Origin: Pseudomonadota bacterium
Lineage (GTDB): Bacteria > Pseudomonadota > Gammaproteobacteria > Burkholderiales > Burkholderiaceae_C
Assembly: GCA_023436025.1 (NCBI GenBank)
Contig: JAEZKX010000163.1
Coordinates: forward strand, 1-8,058
DNA: 8,058 nucleotides
Reading direction: 5' to 3'
Within the stretch, counting starts at the first letter, position 1; every line of letters begins with the position of its first letter. Below are positions 1 through 5,967 of the stretch, one piece after another. Under the pieces are notes generated by a model. The model was given only the letters and a program-made list of their open reading frames with translations, was not told the DNA's origin and made no database searches. The position numbers and the translations under genes are program-made.

Positions 1-686
1 GCCCCGAGGGCGCGCTCGATGGCGCCGCGGGACTCTTTCCCGTGTATTTCGGTGCGCAGGCCACGCCGGCGCAGCGCGAAACGCTGCTGGAAACCGGGAC
101 GTGGCACGCCGATGCGATCCAGCTGAAGCCGTGGCCCAGTTGCCGCCTCTCGCATCCCTACGTCGCCGCGGCGCTCGCCTTGCGTCGCGAAGCGGGGCCG
201 GCACAGCCGGCGCGCATCGAGGCGCACGTCAACGCATCGGCCGCCAAGTTGTGCGGGCCGCTCGCCGAGCGCCGGCGCCCCGCCACGCTGCAGGACGCCA
301 AGTACAGCATCCCCTGGATGATCGCCTTTACGCTGGTGTATGGCCGCGTCGACCTGTCCGTGCTCGGCCCGGCCGCATTGGCGGACGAGCGCGTGCTCGA
401 GCTCGCGCAACGCGTCGAGGTGTGGGAGACGCTGCCGGACCGCCCCGGCCATCCGCCCGCGCGCATCCGCGTGCGCACCGCGGACGGGCGCCACCTCGAG
501 AGCCCGGCGGACATCGAGCGCGTGGCCGACGGCATGGGTGAAGAGGGTGCGCGCGGCAAGTTCGATGCGTGCCTCGCGTACGCGGGCCTGGCGCCCGCGC
601 AGAGCGAAGCGTTGTGGACGCGGCTGCTCGCGCTGCCGAGCGAACCGTGCGTGGACTTCCTGTTCGACGCGGGCGCCCGCCGCTGA
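1..686 (+). CDS. MmgE/PrpD family protein, C-terminal part (5' end outside window)
   Basis: The frame is open from the window edge (first full codon at 3) to TGA at 684-686, so about 227 C-terminal residues of a protein usually near 450 are present. Family marks seen: a KPWPSCRLSH stretch beginning at nt 126, matching the conserved K-P-[YW]-P-x-C-R-x-x-H segment that ends the helical part; a DAKYSIPWMIAFTL stretch from nt 294, matching the D-A-[KQ]-[YF]-S-[LI]-P-[YW] motif of the second domain; and a late KF in GARGKF. The family contains 2-methylcitrate dehydratase (PrpD), cis-aconitate decarboxylase and many uncharacterised dehydratases or decarboxylases of carboxylic acids, acting in the cytoplasm. 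The exact substrate cannot be read from this fragment. A GTG at 42 lies inside the conserved fold and is not taken as the start. The next gene lies 98 nt downstream on the same strand, so a shared operon is possible. Confidence 0.88.
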   Translation, partial: PEGALDGAAGLFPVYFGAQATPAQRETLLETGTWHADAIQLKPWPSCRLSHPYVAAALALRREAGPAQPARIEAHVNASAAKLCGPLAERRRPATLQDAKYSIPWMIAFTLVYGRVDLSVLGPAALADERVLELAQRVEVWETLPDRPGHPPARIRVRTADGRHLESPADIERVADGMGEEGARGKFDACLAYAGLAPAQSEALWTRLLALPSEPCVDFLFDAGARR

Positions 687-693
687 GGCGCGT

Positions 694-710
694 ATTCAGC
701 GCCGGCGAAA
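694..710. promoter_or_regulatory. Possible LysR-type operator (ATTC-N9-GAAA dyad)
   Basis: The 98-nt gap between the MmgE/PrpD gene and the first flavoprotein gene holds an ATTC-N9-GAAA arrangement. TTC (695-697) and GAA (707-709) form a perfect dyad containing the T-N11-A pattern (T696, A708) typical of LysR-family sites. The gap is more AT-rich at this point than its surroundings. A short dyad like this can occur by chance, and no convincing -35/-10 pair was seen beside it. Linking it to the LysR gene at 6915-7889 is inference. Confidence 0.25.
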
Positions 711-772
711 TATCAATTCGGCTTCCCTGTCTTTCCGGCTGCCGCCGAGCCGCCGATGATGAGGGCTTCCCC

Positions 773-777
773 AAGGA
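773..777 (+). promoter_or_regulatory. Ribosome binding site of the first flavoprotein gene
   Basis: AAGGA lies 7 nt before the ATG at 785. This fixes the start there, although the frame stays open upstream to 569 inside the preceding gene. The Rossmann FAD-binding strand begins a few residues after this ATG, as the family expects. Confidence 0.75.
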
Positions 778-784
778 TGAAAAG

Positions 785-2239
785 ATGATTGCTAACCAGG
801 AATTCGATGTGGTCGTCGCCGGCTGCGGCGTCGCCGGCCTGTCCGCCGCGGTTTCCGCCGCGGAGCAGGGCGCGCGCGTGGTGGTGCTGGAGCGCGCCAC
901 CCGCGAGGAACGCGGCGGCCAAAGCCGCTACACCGAGGCCTACCTGCGCATGAAGAGCCTGACGGAAGTCAGCGACGACTTCGAGACGCACCTGGCCGAG
1001 AACGGTTCCGGTGCGGTCGATCCCGAACTCGTCGAGGACGCCGCGAGTTCGCAGGCCTCGCCGCTGGCGCGTGCGCTGAGCATCGCAGACCCCAACTTCA
1101 TCGAGTGCTTCTCCGAGAAGGCCGGCGAGACCATCGCGTGGCTGCAGGGCATGGGCGTGCGTTTCGACTTCCTGCCGACGCAGTTTCTCACCAAGTCGCA
1201 GCCGCGCCTGCTGCCGGTGGGCGGCGGCGCCGCGCTGGTGGAAGCGCTGGCCGCGGGTGCCGAGAAGCTCGGCGTGCACTTCCTGTACGAGACCACGGCG
1301 CTGGACCTGGTGCACGACGATAGCGGCCGCGTGGTCGGCCTGAAGGTGCGCCAGGGCGCCAGGCAGGCCGTGCTGAGTGGCGAGGTGGTGCTGGCCTGCG
1401 GCGGCTTCGAAGGAAACGCGGAGATGATGACGCGTTACGTCGGCCCACGCTCGGTGTACCTGCGCCCGGTCTGCAAGGGCGCCTACTACAACCGCGGCGA
1501 AGGCATCGCGATGGCGCTGGCTGCCGGTGCGGCCGGCAGCGGGGAGTTCGGCAGCTACCACGCCGAGCCGGTGGACCCGCGCTCGGGCATCGCCGAACCG
1601 TCCATTTTCATCTTCCCCTACGGCATCCTGGTCAACCTGGAAGGCCGTCGCTTCACCGACGAGGCGCCCGGTACGGTGGACGCCTTCTACGAGCGCGTCA
1701 CGCGCCGCATCTACGAACAATCGAAGGGCACGGCATGGGTGGTGCTGGATGCGCGGCACCAGCGCATCCCCAACTACAAGCTGGGCATCCGCACCGACAA
1801 GCCCCCGGTCGTGGGCCAGACGCTTGCCGAACTCGCCGGCAAGATCGACGTGCCTGCCGACGCACTGGAAACCACGGTGCGCGAGTACAACGCCGCCTGC
1901 CAACCGGGCGAGTGGAAGCCGCTGGAGCTGGACGGCGTGGCCACCCGGGGGCTGGTGCCGCCCAAGTCGAACTGGGCCGTGCCGCTCGACCAGGGGCCCT
2001 TCCACGCCTACCCGATCATCTCGTCGAACGTGTTCACCTTCGGCGGCCTGAAGATCGACACGGCGGCGCGCGTGCTGCACGGCGACGGCGACCCGATGCC
2101 CGGCCTGTATGCGGCCGGCGAGATCGTGGGCCTCTACTACGGAAACTACACGGGCGCGACCTCGGTGCTCAAGGGCATGGTGTTCGGCCGTATCGCCGGC
2201 CGCACCGCCGCCGCCGCGAGGGGCCAGGTGGCCGCATGA
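785..2239 (+). CDS. FAD-dependent oxidoreductase, TcuA / fumarate-reductase flavoprotein superfamily
   Basis: A 484-residue protein, normal for soluble FAD-binding_2 enzymes. Seen in order: the dinucleotide-binding motif GCGVAG (13-18) with the ribose-binding Glu at E36 of VVVLERA; GGQS (44-47), the flavin-contacting loop resembling the RGGNS of tricarballylate dehydrogenase TcuA; LACGGFEGN (203-211); GRRFTDE (287-293) of the capping domain; and a C-terminal GPFHAYP...FTFGG block (404-421) with AAGEIVG (443-449), which closes the FAD site. Such enzymes insert or remove a C=C bond beside a carboxylate or ketone; the group includes TcuA, fumarate and urocanate reductases and 3-ketosteroid dehydrogenases. 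The HHTMGG-type catalytic His of fumarate reductases is replaced (NVFTFGG), so a TcuA- or ketosteroid-dehydrogenase-like dehydrogenase is more likely. No signal peptide or haem motif is seen, so it is probably cytoplasmic. Its stop overlaps the next start as ATGA. Confidence 0.9.
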   Translation: MIANQEFDVVVAGCGVAGLSAAVSAAEQGARVVVLERATREERGGQSRYTEAYLRMKSLTEVSDDFETHLAENGSGAVDPELVEDAASSQASPLARALSIADPNFIECFSEKAGETIAWLQGMGVRFDFLPTQFLTKSQPRLLPVGGGAALVEALAAGAEKLGVHFLYETTALDLVHDDSGRVVGLKVRQGARQAVLSGEVVLACGGFEGNAEMMTRYVGPRSVYLRPVCKGAYYNRGEGIAMALAAGAAGSGEFGSYHAEPVDPRSGIAEPSIFIFPYGILVNLEGRRFTDEAPGTVDAFYERVTRRIYEQSKGTAWVVLDARHQRIPNYKLGIRTDKPPVVGQTLAELAGKIDVPADALETTVREYNAACQPGEWKPLELDGVATRGLVPPKSNWAVPLDQGPFHAYPIISSNVFTFGGLKIDTAARVLHGDGDPMPGLYAAGEIVGLYYGNYTGATSVLKGMVFGRIAGRTAAAARGQVAA

Positions 2240-3009
2240 CGCAGGCGCACGACTTCGCCGACCGCGTGGCTCTGGTCACGGGCGGGCAGGGCGTCATTGG
2301 CAGCGCGCTGGTGGCGGCCCTGCGCGGACGCGGCGCTACCGTGGTCAGCGTCGACGGCGCCGCCGAACGGTCCTGGGCCGACGCGGCCGCCGCGGAGCTC
2401 GCGGAAATGACCCTGCGCCTGGACGTCACCGACCCGGCGGCGGTCGCGGGTCTGGTGCAACGCATCGAAGCCGAGCTCGGCAAGGTGGACCTACTCGTCA
2501 ATGTCGCCGGCGTGGTGTCCTTCGGCAGCGCGCAGCAGCTGCGCGCCGAGGAATGGAACCGCGTCATCGGCATCAACCTGACGGGCTCCTTCCTGGCCTG
2601 CCAGGCCGTGATGGCCGGCATGAAGCGCCAGGGTTTCGGTCGCATCATCAACATCGGCTCCGTGGTCGGTAAGAACGCCGGCAACGCGCGCCCGTGGATC
2701 GACGCCTCCGAGCAGGAGCGCGCCGGCAACGTGGCCTACGGTGTGTCGAAGGCGGGCGTGCATGCCATGACCGCGTACCTGGCGAAGGAGTTGGCCGCGC
2801 ACGGGGTGACGGTCAACGCCGTGGCGCCCGGCCCGGTCGCCACCGCCATGACCACCAGCTTCCCCGCGCAGCTGAAGGCGCTGATCCCCGTGGGCCGCAT
2901 GGGCACCGCGGCGGACGTCGTCCACGCCGCGCTGTTCCTCGCCTCGCGCGATGCCGGCTTCATCACCGGCGAAATCCTCGACGTCAACGGCGGCATGTTC
3001 TGCGACTGA
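2236..3009 (+). CDS. SDR family NAD(P)-dependent oxidoreductase
   Basis: A 257-residue classical short-chain dehydrogenase of FabG-like type. Seen: TGGQGVIG (15-22), the TGxxxGIG cofactor loop; an acidic D40 at the end of beta-2 (VVSVDG), which favours NAD(H) over NADP(H); LDVTD (62-66); NVAG (89-92); catalytic N114 in IGINLTG; S142 in IINIGS; Y168 and K172 in AYGVSK; and an APGPVATAM lid region (197-205) with the C-terminal GEILDVNGG. The start is the ATG overlapping the upstream TGA by 4 nt, so translation is probably coupled to the flavoprotein. The gap from S142 to Y168 is 26 residues, about twice the usual 13, because of an inserted loop near 146-165 that may shape the substrate pocket. 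It probably interconverts an alcohol and a ketone in the same pathway as its neighbours. The substrate is unknown. Confidence 0.93.
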   Translation: MTQAHDFADRVALVTGGQGVIGSALVAALRGRGATVVSVDGAAERSWADAAAAELAEMTLRLDVTDPAAVAGLVQRIEAELGKVDLLVNVAGVVSFGSAQQLRAEEWNRVIGINLTGSFLACQAVMAGMKRQGFGRIINIGSVVGKNAGNARPWIDASEQERAGNVAYGVSKAGVHAMTAYLAKELAAHGVTVNAVAPGPVATAMTTSFPAQLKALIPVGRMGTAADVVHAALFLASRDAGFITGEILDVNGGMFCD

Positions 3010-3058
3010 ACGCGCCGCCATCCTTTCCTTCCTGAATCCCACCCCTGAAAAGCAAGAC

Positions 3059-3640
3059 ATGAAGTCCATCTACCTGATCCTAGACATGCAGAACGACCTG
3101 GTCCACGAGGACGGCCCCAACGGCAAGTCGCCGATGGGCGAGCAGGTGCGCGCGCGCCGCGTCGTGGAGAACACCGCCGCCGCGCTGAAGAAGGCGCGCG
3201 CCGCCGGAATTTCCGTCGGCTTCGTCCGCGTGGGCTTCTCCCCCGAGTACCAGGAATGCCCGAGGAACTCCCCCGTGTTCTCCGGCGCGCCCAAGGTCGG
3301 CCTGTTCAAGCTCGGTTCCTTCGGCACCGAAATCCATGCGGCGCTCGAACAGAAGCCCGGCGACGTGCAGGTCGTCAAGCACCGGGTCAGCCCCTTCTAC
3401 TCCACAACCCTCATGGCGCAGCTGAGCGCCGCCGGCATCCAGCGCATCTACTGCTCCGGCGTCTCCACGCAGGCGGTGGTGCAGGCCGCTGTGCGTGACG
3501 GCCACGACCGCGACTTCGACATGGTGGTGCTGGAGGACGCGTGCTGCGCGCACTCCGAGGAGGAGCACAAGAACTCCATGGGCAGCATCGCCCGCTTCTG
3601 TCGCGTAACCACCTCGGCCGACGTGGACTTCACCGCCTGA
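3059..3640 (+). CDS. Isochorismatase-fold hydrolase-like protein lacking the nucleophilic Cys
   Basis: A 193-residue protein of the isochorismatase/cysteine-hydrolase fold. Seen: D9 in LILDMQND, the conserved catalytic Asp; K107 in VVKHRVSPFYST, the conserved Lys; the cis-peptide loop YCSGVSTQAVV (131-141); and VVLEDACCAHS (156-166), the usual late segment. Amidohydrolases of the family (nicotinamidase, N-carbamoylsarcosine amidase, maleamate amidase) have T-x-x-C-V at this loop. Here it reads T137-Q-A-V140-V141, so Val sits at the nucleophile position. The nearby C132 lies before the loop and does not align with the nucleophile. Other members have also lost the Cys (isochorismatases such as PhzD and EntB, and many uncharacterised proteins), so the fold is secure but amidase chemistry is not. 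The ATG at 3059 follows a weak purine-rich GAAAAG (3047-3052) and lies 49 nt after the SDR stop. An upstream open extension to 2951 overlaps the SDR and is not used. Confidence 0.88.
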   Translation: MKSIYLILDMQNDLVHEDGPNGKSPMGEQVRARRVVENTAAALKKARAAGISVGFVRVGFSPEYQECPRNSPVFSGAPKVGLFKLGSFGTEIHAALEQKPGDVQVVKHRVSPFYSTTLMAQLSAAGIQRIYCSGVSTQAVVQAAVRDGHDRDFDMVVLEDACCAHSEEEHKNSMGSIARFCRVTTSADVDFTA

Positions 3641-3654
3641 GAGCGAAGCCGCCC

Positions 3655-4461
3655 ATGTCGATTCGCATCTGGCACCAGAGCTTCACGGTCCTGCAGGACC
3701 TGGGCGCCTACGACGCCGCGCTGAAAGCCCACTTCCGCAAGGTGGCGCGCGCGGACACGGAAGTCGTCATGCACGGCATGCGGCCGGGCACCTATCCGAG
3801 CAACTATCCCGGCACCGACATCCGCTACGCGTCGGTGCAGCACCTGCACTCGCTGCAGTTCGTGGAAGCGGGCGTGACGGCGGAGCGCGAAGGCTACGAC
3901 GCCTACGCCATCAGCACGCTGCCGGACCCCGCGCTGCGCGAGATCCGCTCGATGCTGGGCATCCCCGTCGTAGGCTACGGTGAGTCGGCCATGCTGACGT
4001 CTTGTCTGCTGGGGCGGCGCTTCGCGGTGATGGTGTTCATCAGCGAACTCACCGACCTGATCGCCGACAACGTGCGCAAGTACGGCCTGTCCGAGCGCTT
4101 CGCCGGCGTCAGTGACGTGGGCTTCCGCTTCACCGACGTGCTGGAGGGCTTCGGCAAGCCGGGGCCGCTGATCGAGCGCTTCCGTGCCGCCGCCCGCGAG
4201 CGCATCGCCGCTGGCGCTGACGTGATCATCCCCGGCGAGGCGCCCCTGTGCGTGCTGCTGGCCACCCACGGGATCTCCGAGGTCGATGGCGTGCCGGTAC
4301 TCGACTCGCTGTCCTGCTGGGTCAAGCAGGCCGAGATGCTGGTGGACCTGAAGCGCCAGAGCGGCGTACAGCGTTGCCAGCGCGGCTACTTCAACGAGCG
4401 GCCCCCCGCCGAGCGCGTGGACCAGCTGATGGCCTTCTACGGCCGCGGGAACGTCGCATGA
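3655..4461 (+). CDS. Asp/Glu/hydantoin racemase-fold protein with both usual Cys replaced
   Basis: A 268-residue protein of the aspartate/glutamate/hydantoin racemase superfamily, which also contains maleate isomerase and arylmalonate decarboxylase. Evidence: the STLPDPALREIRSMLGIPVVGYGESA block (87-112) matches the C-F-x-D-P-x-L...PVVG-x-x-E-A block of hydantoin racemases; GADVIIPGEAPL (187-198) matches the G-A-D-x-I-x-L-G-C-A-G segment; and GVPVLDSLSCWVKQAEMLV (212-230) matches the VPV-x-D-x-x-x-x-x-V-K-x-A-E ending. The two catalytic Cys positions read T88 and E195, so the classic two-Cys proton transfer cannot operate. C117, C199, C221 and C241 lie elsewhere. The start at 3655 is 14 nt after the preceding stop, with only a weak Shine-Dalgarno. 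The gene ends in an ATGA overlap with the next flavoprotein gene, suggesting coupled expression. The actual reaction is unknown; an isomerase, lyase or decarboxylase variant is possible. Confidence 0.85.
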   Translation: MSIRIWHQSFTVLQDLGAYDAALKAHFRKVARADTEVVMHGMRPGTYPSNYPGTDIRYASVQHLHSLQFVEAGVTAEREGYDAYAISTLPDPALREIRSMLGIPVVGYGESAMLTSCLLGRRFAVMVFISELTDLIADNVRKYGLSERFAGVSDVGFRFTDVLEGFGKPGPLIERFRAAARERIAAGADVIIPGEAPLCVLLATHGISEVDGVPVLDSLSCWVKQAEMLVDLKRQSGVQRCQRGYFNERPPAERVDQLMAFYGRGNVA

Positions 4462-5849
4462 AGAAGATCGACGCAGGATTCGTCGTCGCCGGCGGCGGCG
4501 CCGCGGGCTTCGCGGCCGCACTGGAGGCTGCGCAGCGCGGCGGCGAGGTGCTGCTGCTGGAGAAAATGGACGAGATCGGCGGGTCGTCCGCCATGAGCGG
4601 CGGCTGCCTCGCCTTTGCGGGCACCGACCTGCAGGAGGCCGCCGGCGTGGAGGACTCCCCCGCGCTGCTCAAACGCGACCTGCTGGAAGTCGGCCAGCAC
4701 CAGAATGACGAAGCGCTGGTGGATGCCTACGTGAGCGCCCAGTTGCAGACCTACGCATGGCTGCGCGCCCAGGGCGTGGAGTTCAGCCGGTCCATCGACG
4801 CGTCGTCGGGGCAGTCGGTCCCGCGCGTGCATACGGTCGATCCCGCCGACATGGTGCGCACGCTCGCCGCGCGCTGCCGCGAGACGGGTCGCGTGCGCGT
4901 GCTCATGGGAACGCGCGCCACGCGCCTGCTGCGCCGCGATGAATCGTCGCCGGTGACCGGCCTGGTGGCCGAAGATCCCGACGGGGCGCTGGAAATCCAC
5001 GCGCGCGACGGCGTGCTGTTGGCCAGCGGCGGCTTCTGCCGCAACGCGGAGATGGTCAACCAGTTCGCGCCGCATTACGCGGAAGCCGTGTTCGTCGGCG
5101 GCGAGGGCAACGTGGGCGACGGCCTGCGCATGGCGTGGAAGCTGGGCGCGGACCTGCGCGACATGGCCTACATCAAGGGCACCTTCGGCAAGCACCCGAC
5201 CGACACGCACAACAACCACAGCTGCCTGGCTGTCTACAAGGGGGCGATCGCCGTCAACCAGGACGGCAAGCGCTTCGTCGACGAGTCGGTATCGTACAAG
5301 TTGCTGGGCGACGCGGTCATGGCGCAGCCGTACCACACGGGCTACCAGATCTTCGACCAGCCGATCTTCGACAGCGGCGACGATCGCGTGCGGATCCTCG
5401 ACTTCAACCGCCGCATGGAAGAGGGCCTCGTGATCAAGGCCGACACGTTGGAAGCGCTGGCGCGTCAGATCGAAGTGCCGTGGGACGCCCTGTGCGCGAC
5501 GGTCGAGCGCTACAACCGTGCGGTGGACGCGGGCCAGGACGAGGAGTTCGGCCGCACGGCGCTCGTGCACCGGCACGGCGTGCTGCGCCGCATCGAGCAG
5601 GGGCCGTTCTACGCCTACCCGTCGACAGCGGCCGTGTTCGGAACCTACTGCGGCGTGCGGGTCGATCCCGGCATGCGAGTGATCGACGTCTTCGGCGCGC
5701 CTATCGAAGGACTGTACGCGGCCGGCGAGATGGTCGGCGGCTTCCACGGCGGCGCGTACATGACCGGCTCGGCGCTGGGCAAGGCGGTCGTCTTCGGGCG
5801 GCTGGCGGCGCGCAGTGTCGTGCGCGAGCCGCAAGCGCTCGCGGCCTGA
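4458..5849 (+). CDS. Second FAD-dependent oxidoreductase (fumarate-reductase flavoprotein / ketosteroid-dehydrogenase superfamily)
   Basis: A 463-residue protein. Seen: GGGAAG (12-17) with E35 in LLLEKMDEIGGSSAMSGG, the FAD ADP-binding fold followed by the diagnostic GGSSAMSGG (41-49); LLASGGFCRNAEM (187-199), the second FAD-contacting strand; GKRFVDE (270-276) of the cap domain; EQGPFYAYP (380-388); and the C-terminal AAGEMVGGFHGGAYMTGSALGKAVVFG block (421-447) that closes over the isoalloxazine. Its superfamily oxidises or reduces C-C bonds next to a carboxyl or keto group. The fumarate-reductase HHTMGG site reads AVFGTYCG (392-399) here, so that His is missing. It is only loosely similar to the first flavoprotein of this cluster and looks like a separate subfamily rather than a recent duplicate. 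The start overlaps the racemase-fold gene's stop by 4 nt. The 3' end lies 23 nt before the IS481 element. No signal peptide or membrane anchor is seen. Confidence 0.9.
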   Translation: MKKIDAGFVVAGGGAAGFAAALEAAQRGGEVLLLEKMDEIGGSSAMSGGCLAFAGTDLQEAAGVEDSPALLKRDLLEVGQHQNDEALVDAYVSAQLQTYAWLRAQGVEFSRSIDASSGQSVPRVHTVDPADMVRTLAARCRETGRVRVLMGTRATRLLRRDESSPVTGLVAEDPDGALEIHARDGVLLASGGFCRNAEMVNQFAPHYAEAVFVGGEGNVGDGLRMAWKLGADLRDMAYIKGTFGKHPTDTHNNHSCLAVYKGAIAVNQDGKRFVDESVSYKLLGDAVMAQPYHTGYQIFDQPIFDSGDDRVRILDFNRRMEEGLVIKADTLEALARQIEVPWDALCATVERYNRAVDAGQDEEFGRTALVHRHGVLRRIEQGPFYAYPSTAAVFGTYCGVRVDPGMRVIDVFGAPIEGLYAAGEMVGGFHGGAYMTGSALGKAVVFGRLAARSVVREPQALAA

Positions 5850-5866
5850 GGCCGGGGCGCTGGCGG

Positions 5867-5872
5867 TCTAGC
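5867..5872. repeat. Left copy of the IS481 target-site duplication (TCTAGC)
   Basis: The hexamer TCTAGC directly abuts the left IS end (TGTGAAG...). An identical copy at 6914-6919 abuts the right end. IS481 is known to insert at and duplicate NCTAGN, so this is a textbook duplication with no mismatches. Confidence 0.95.
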
Positions 5873-5897
5873 TGTGAAGCTTCAATAGGTTGTATCT
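5873..5897 (+). repeat. IS481 left terminal inverted repeat
   Basis: The 25 bases here match the reverse complement of 6889-6913 at 20 of 25 positions. Both begin TGTGA and share the blocks TCAA, AGGTT and TATCT. The imperfect repeat fixes the outer boundary of the element at 5873. Confidence 0.9.
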
Positions 5898-5967
5898 GTG
5901 GTTCACCCGGACTGAGTCTGGGAGACTGGAAGTCGCCAAACACCCAGATCTCTCAGGAAACAGCCGG

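Noticed and set aside
42..44. GTG at 42 as the start of a small gene
   Set aside because: The same frame is open to the window edge and this position is inside the conserved MmgE/PrpD fold.
687..703. GGCGC-N7-GCGCC hairpin as a terminator after the MmgE/PrpD gene
   Set aside because: The stem is short and no T-run follows; such stems are frequent by chance in sequence this GC-rich.
569..784. Upstream extension of the first flavoprotein frame
   Set aside because: It overlaps the MmgE/PrpD gene and encodes Arg-rich sequence; AAGGA with the ATG at 785 sits just before the FAD-binding fold.
713..2080. Long minus-strand open frame (455 codons) opposite the first flavoprotein gene
   Set aside because: Its translation is rich in Arg, His, Gly and Ala with no recognisable motif; it is the usual antisense shadow in GC-rich DNA opposite a well-supported gene.
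3059..4461. Reading the hydrolase and racemase genes as nicF (maleamate amidase) and nicE (maleate isomerase)
   Set aside because: The folds and adjacency fit, but the catalytic Cys of both enzyme types is missing at the aligned positions, so I did not assign these names.
4437..5834. Long minus-strand open frame (465 codons) opposite the second flavoprotein gene
   Set aside because: Same reasoning: low-complexity Arg/Ala/His composition and no motif, while the plus strand codes for a clear FAD enzyme.
5842..5854. CGGCC-TGA-GGCCG hairpin as a terminator at the end of the operon
   Set aside because: The stem is only 5 bp, the loop is the stop codon and no T-run follows.
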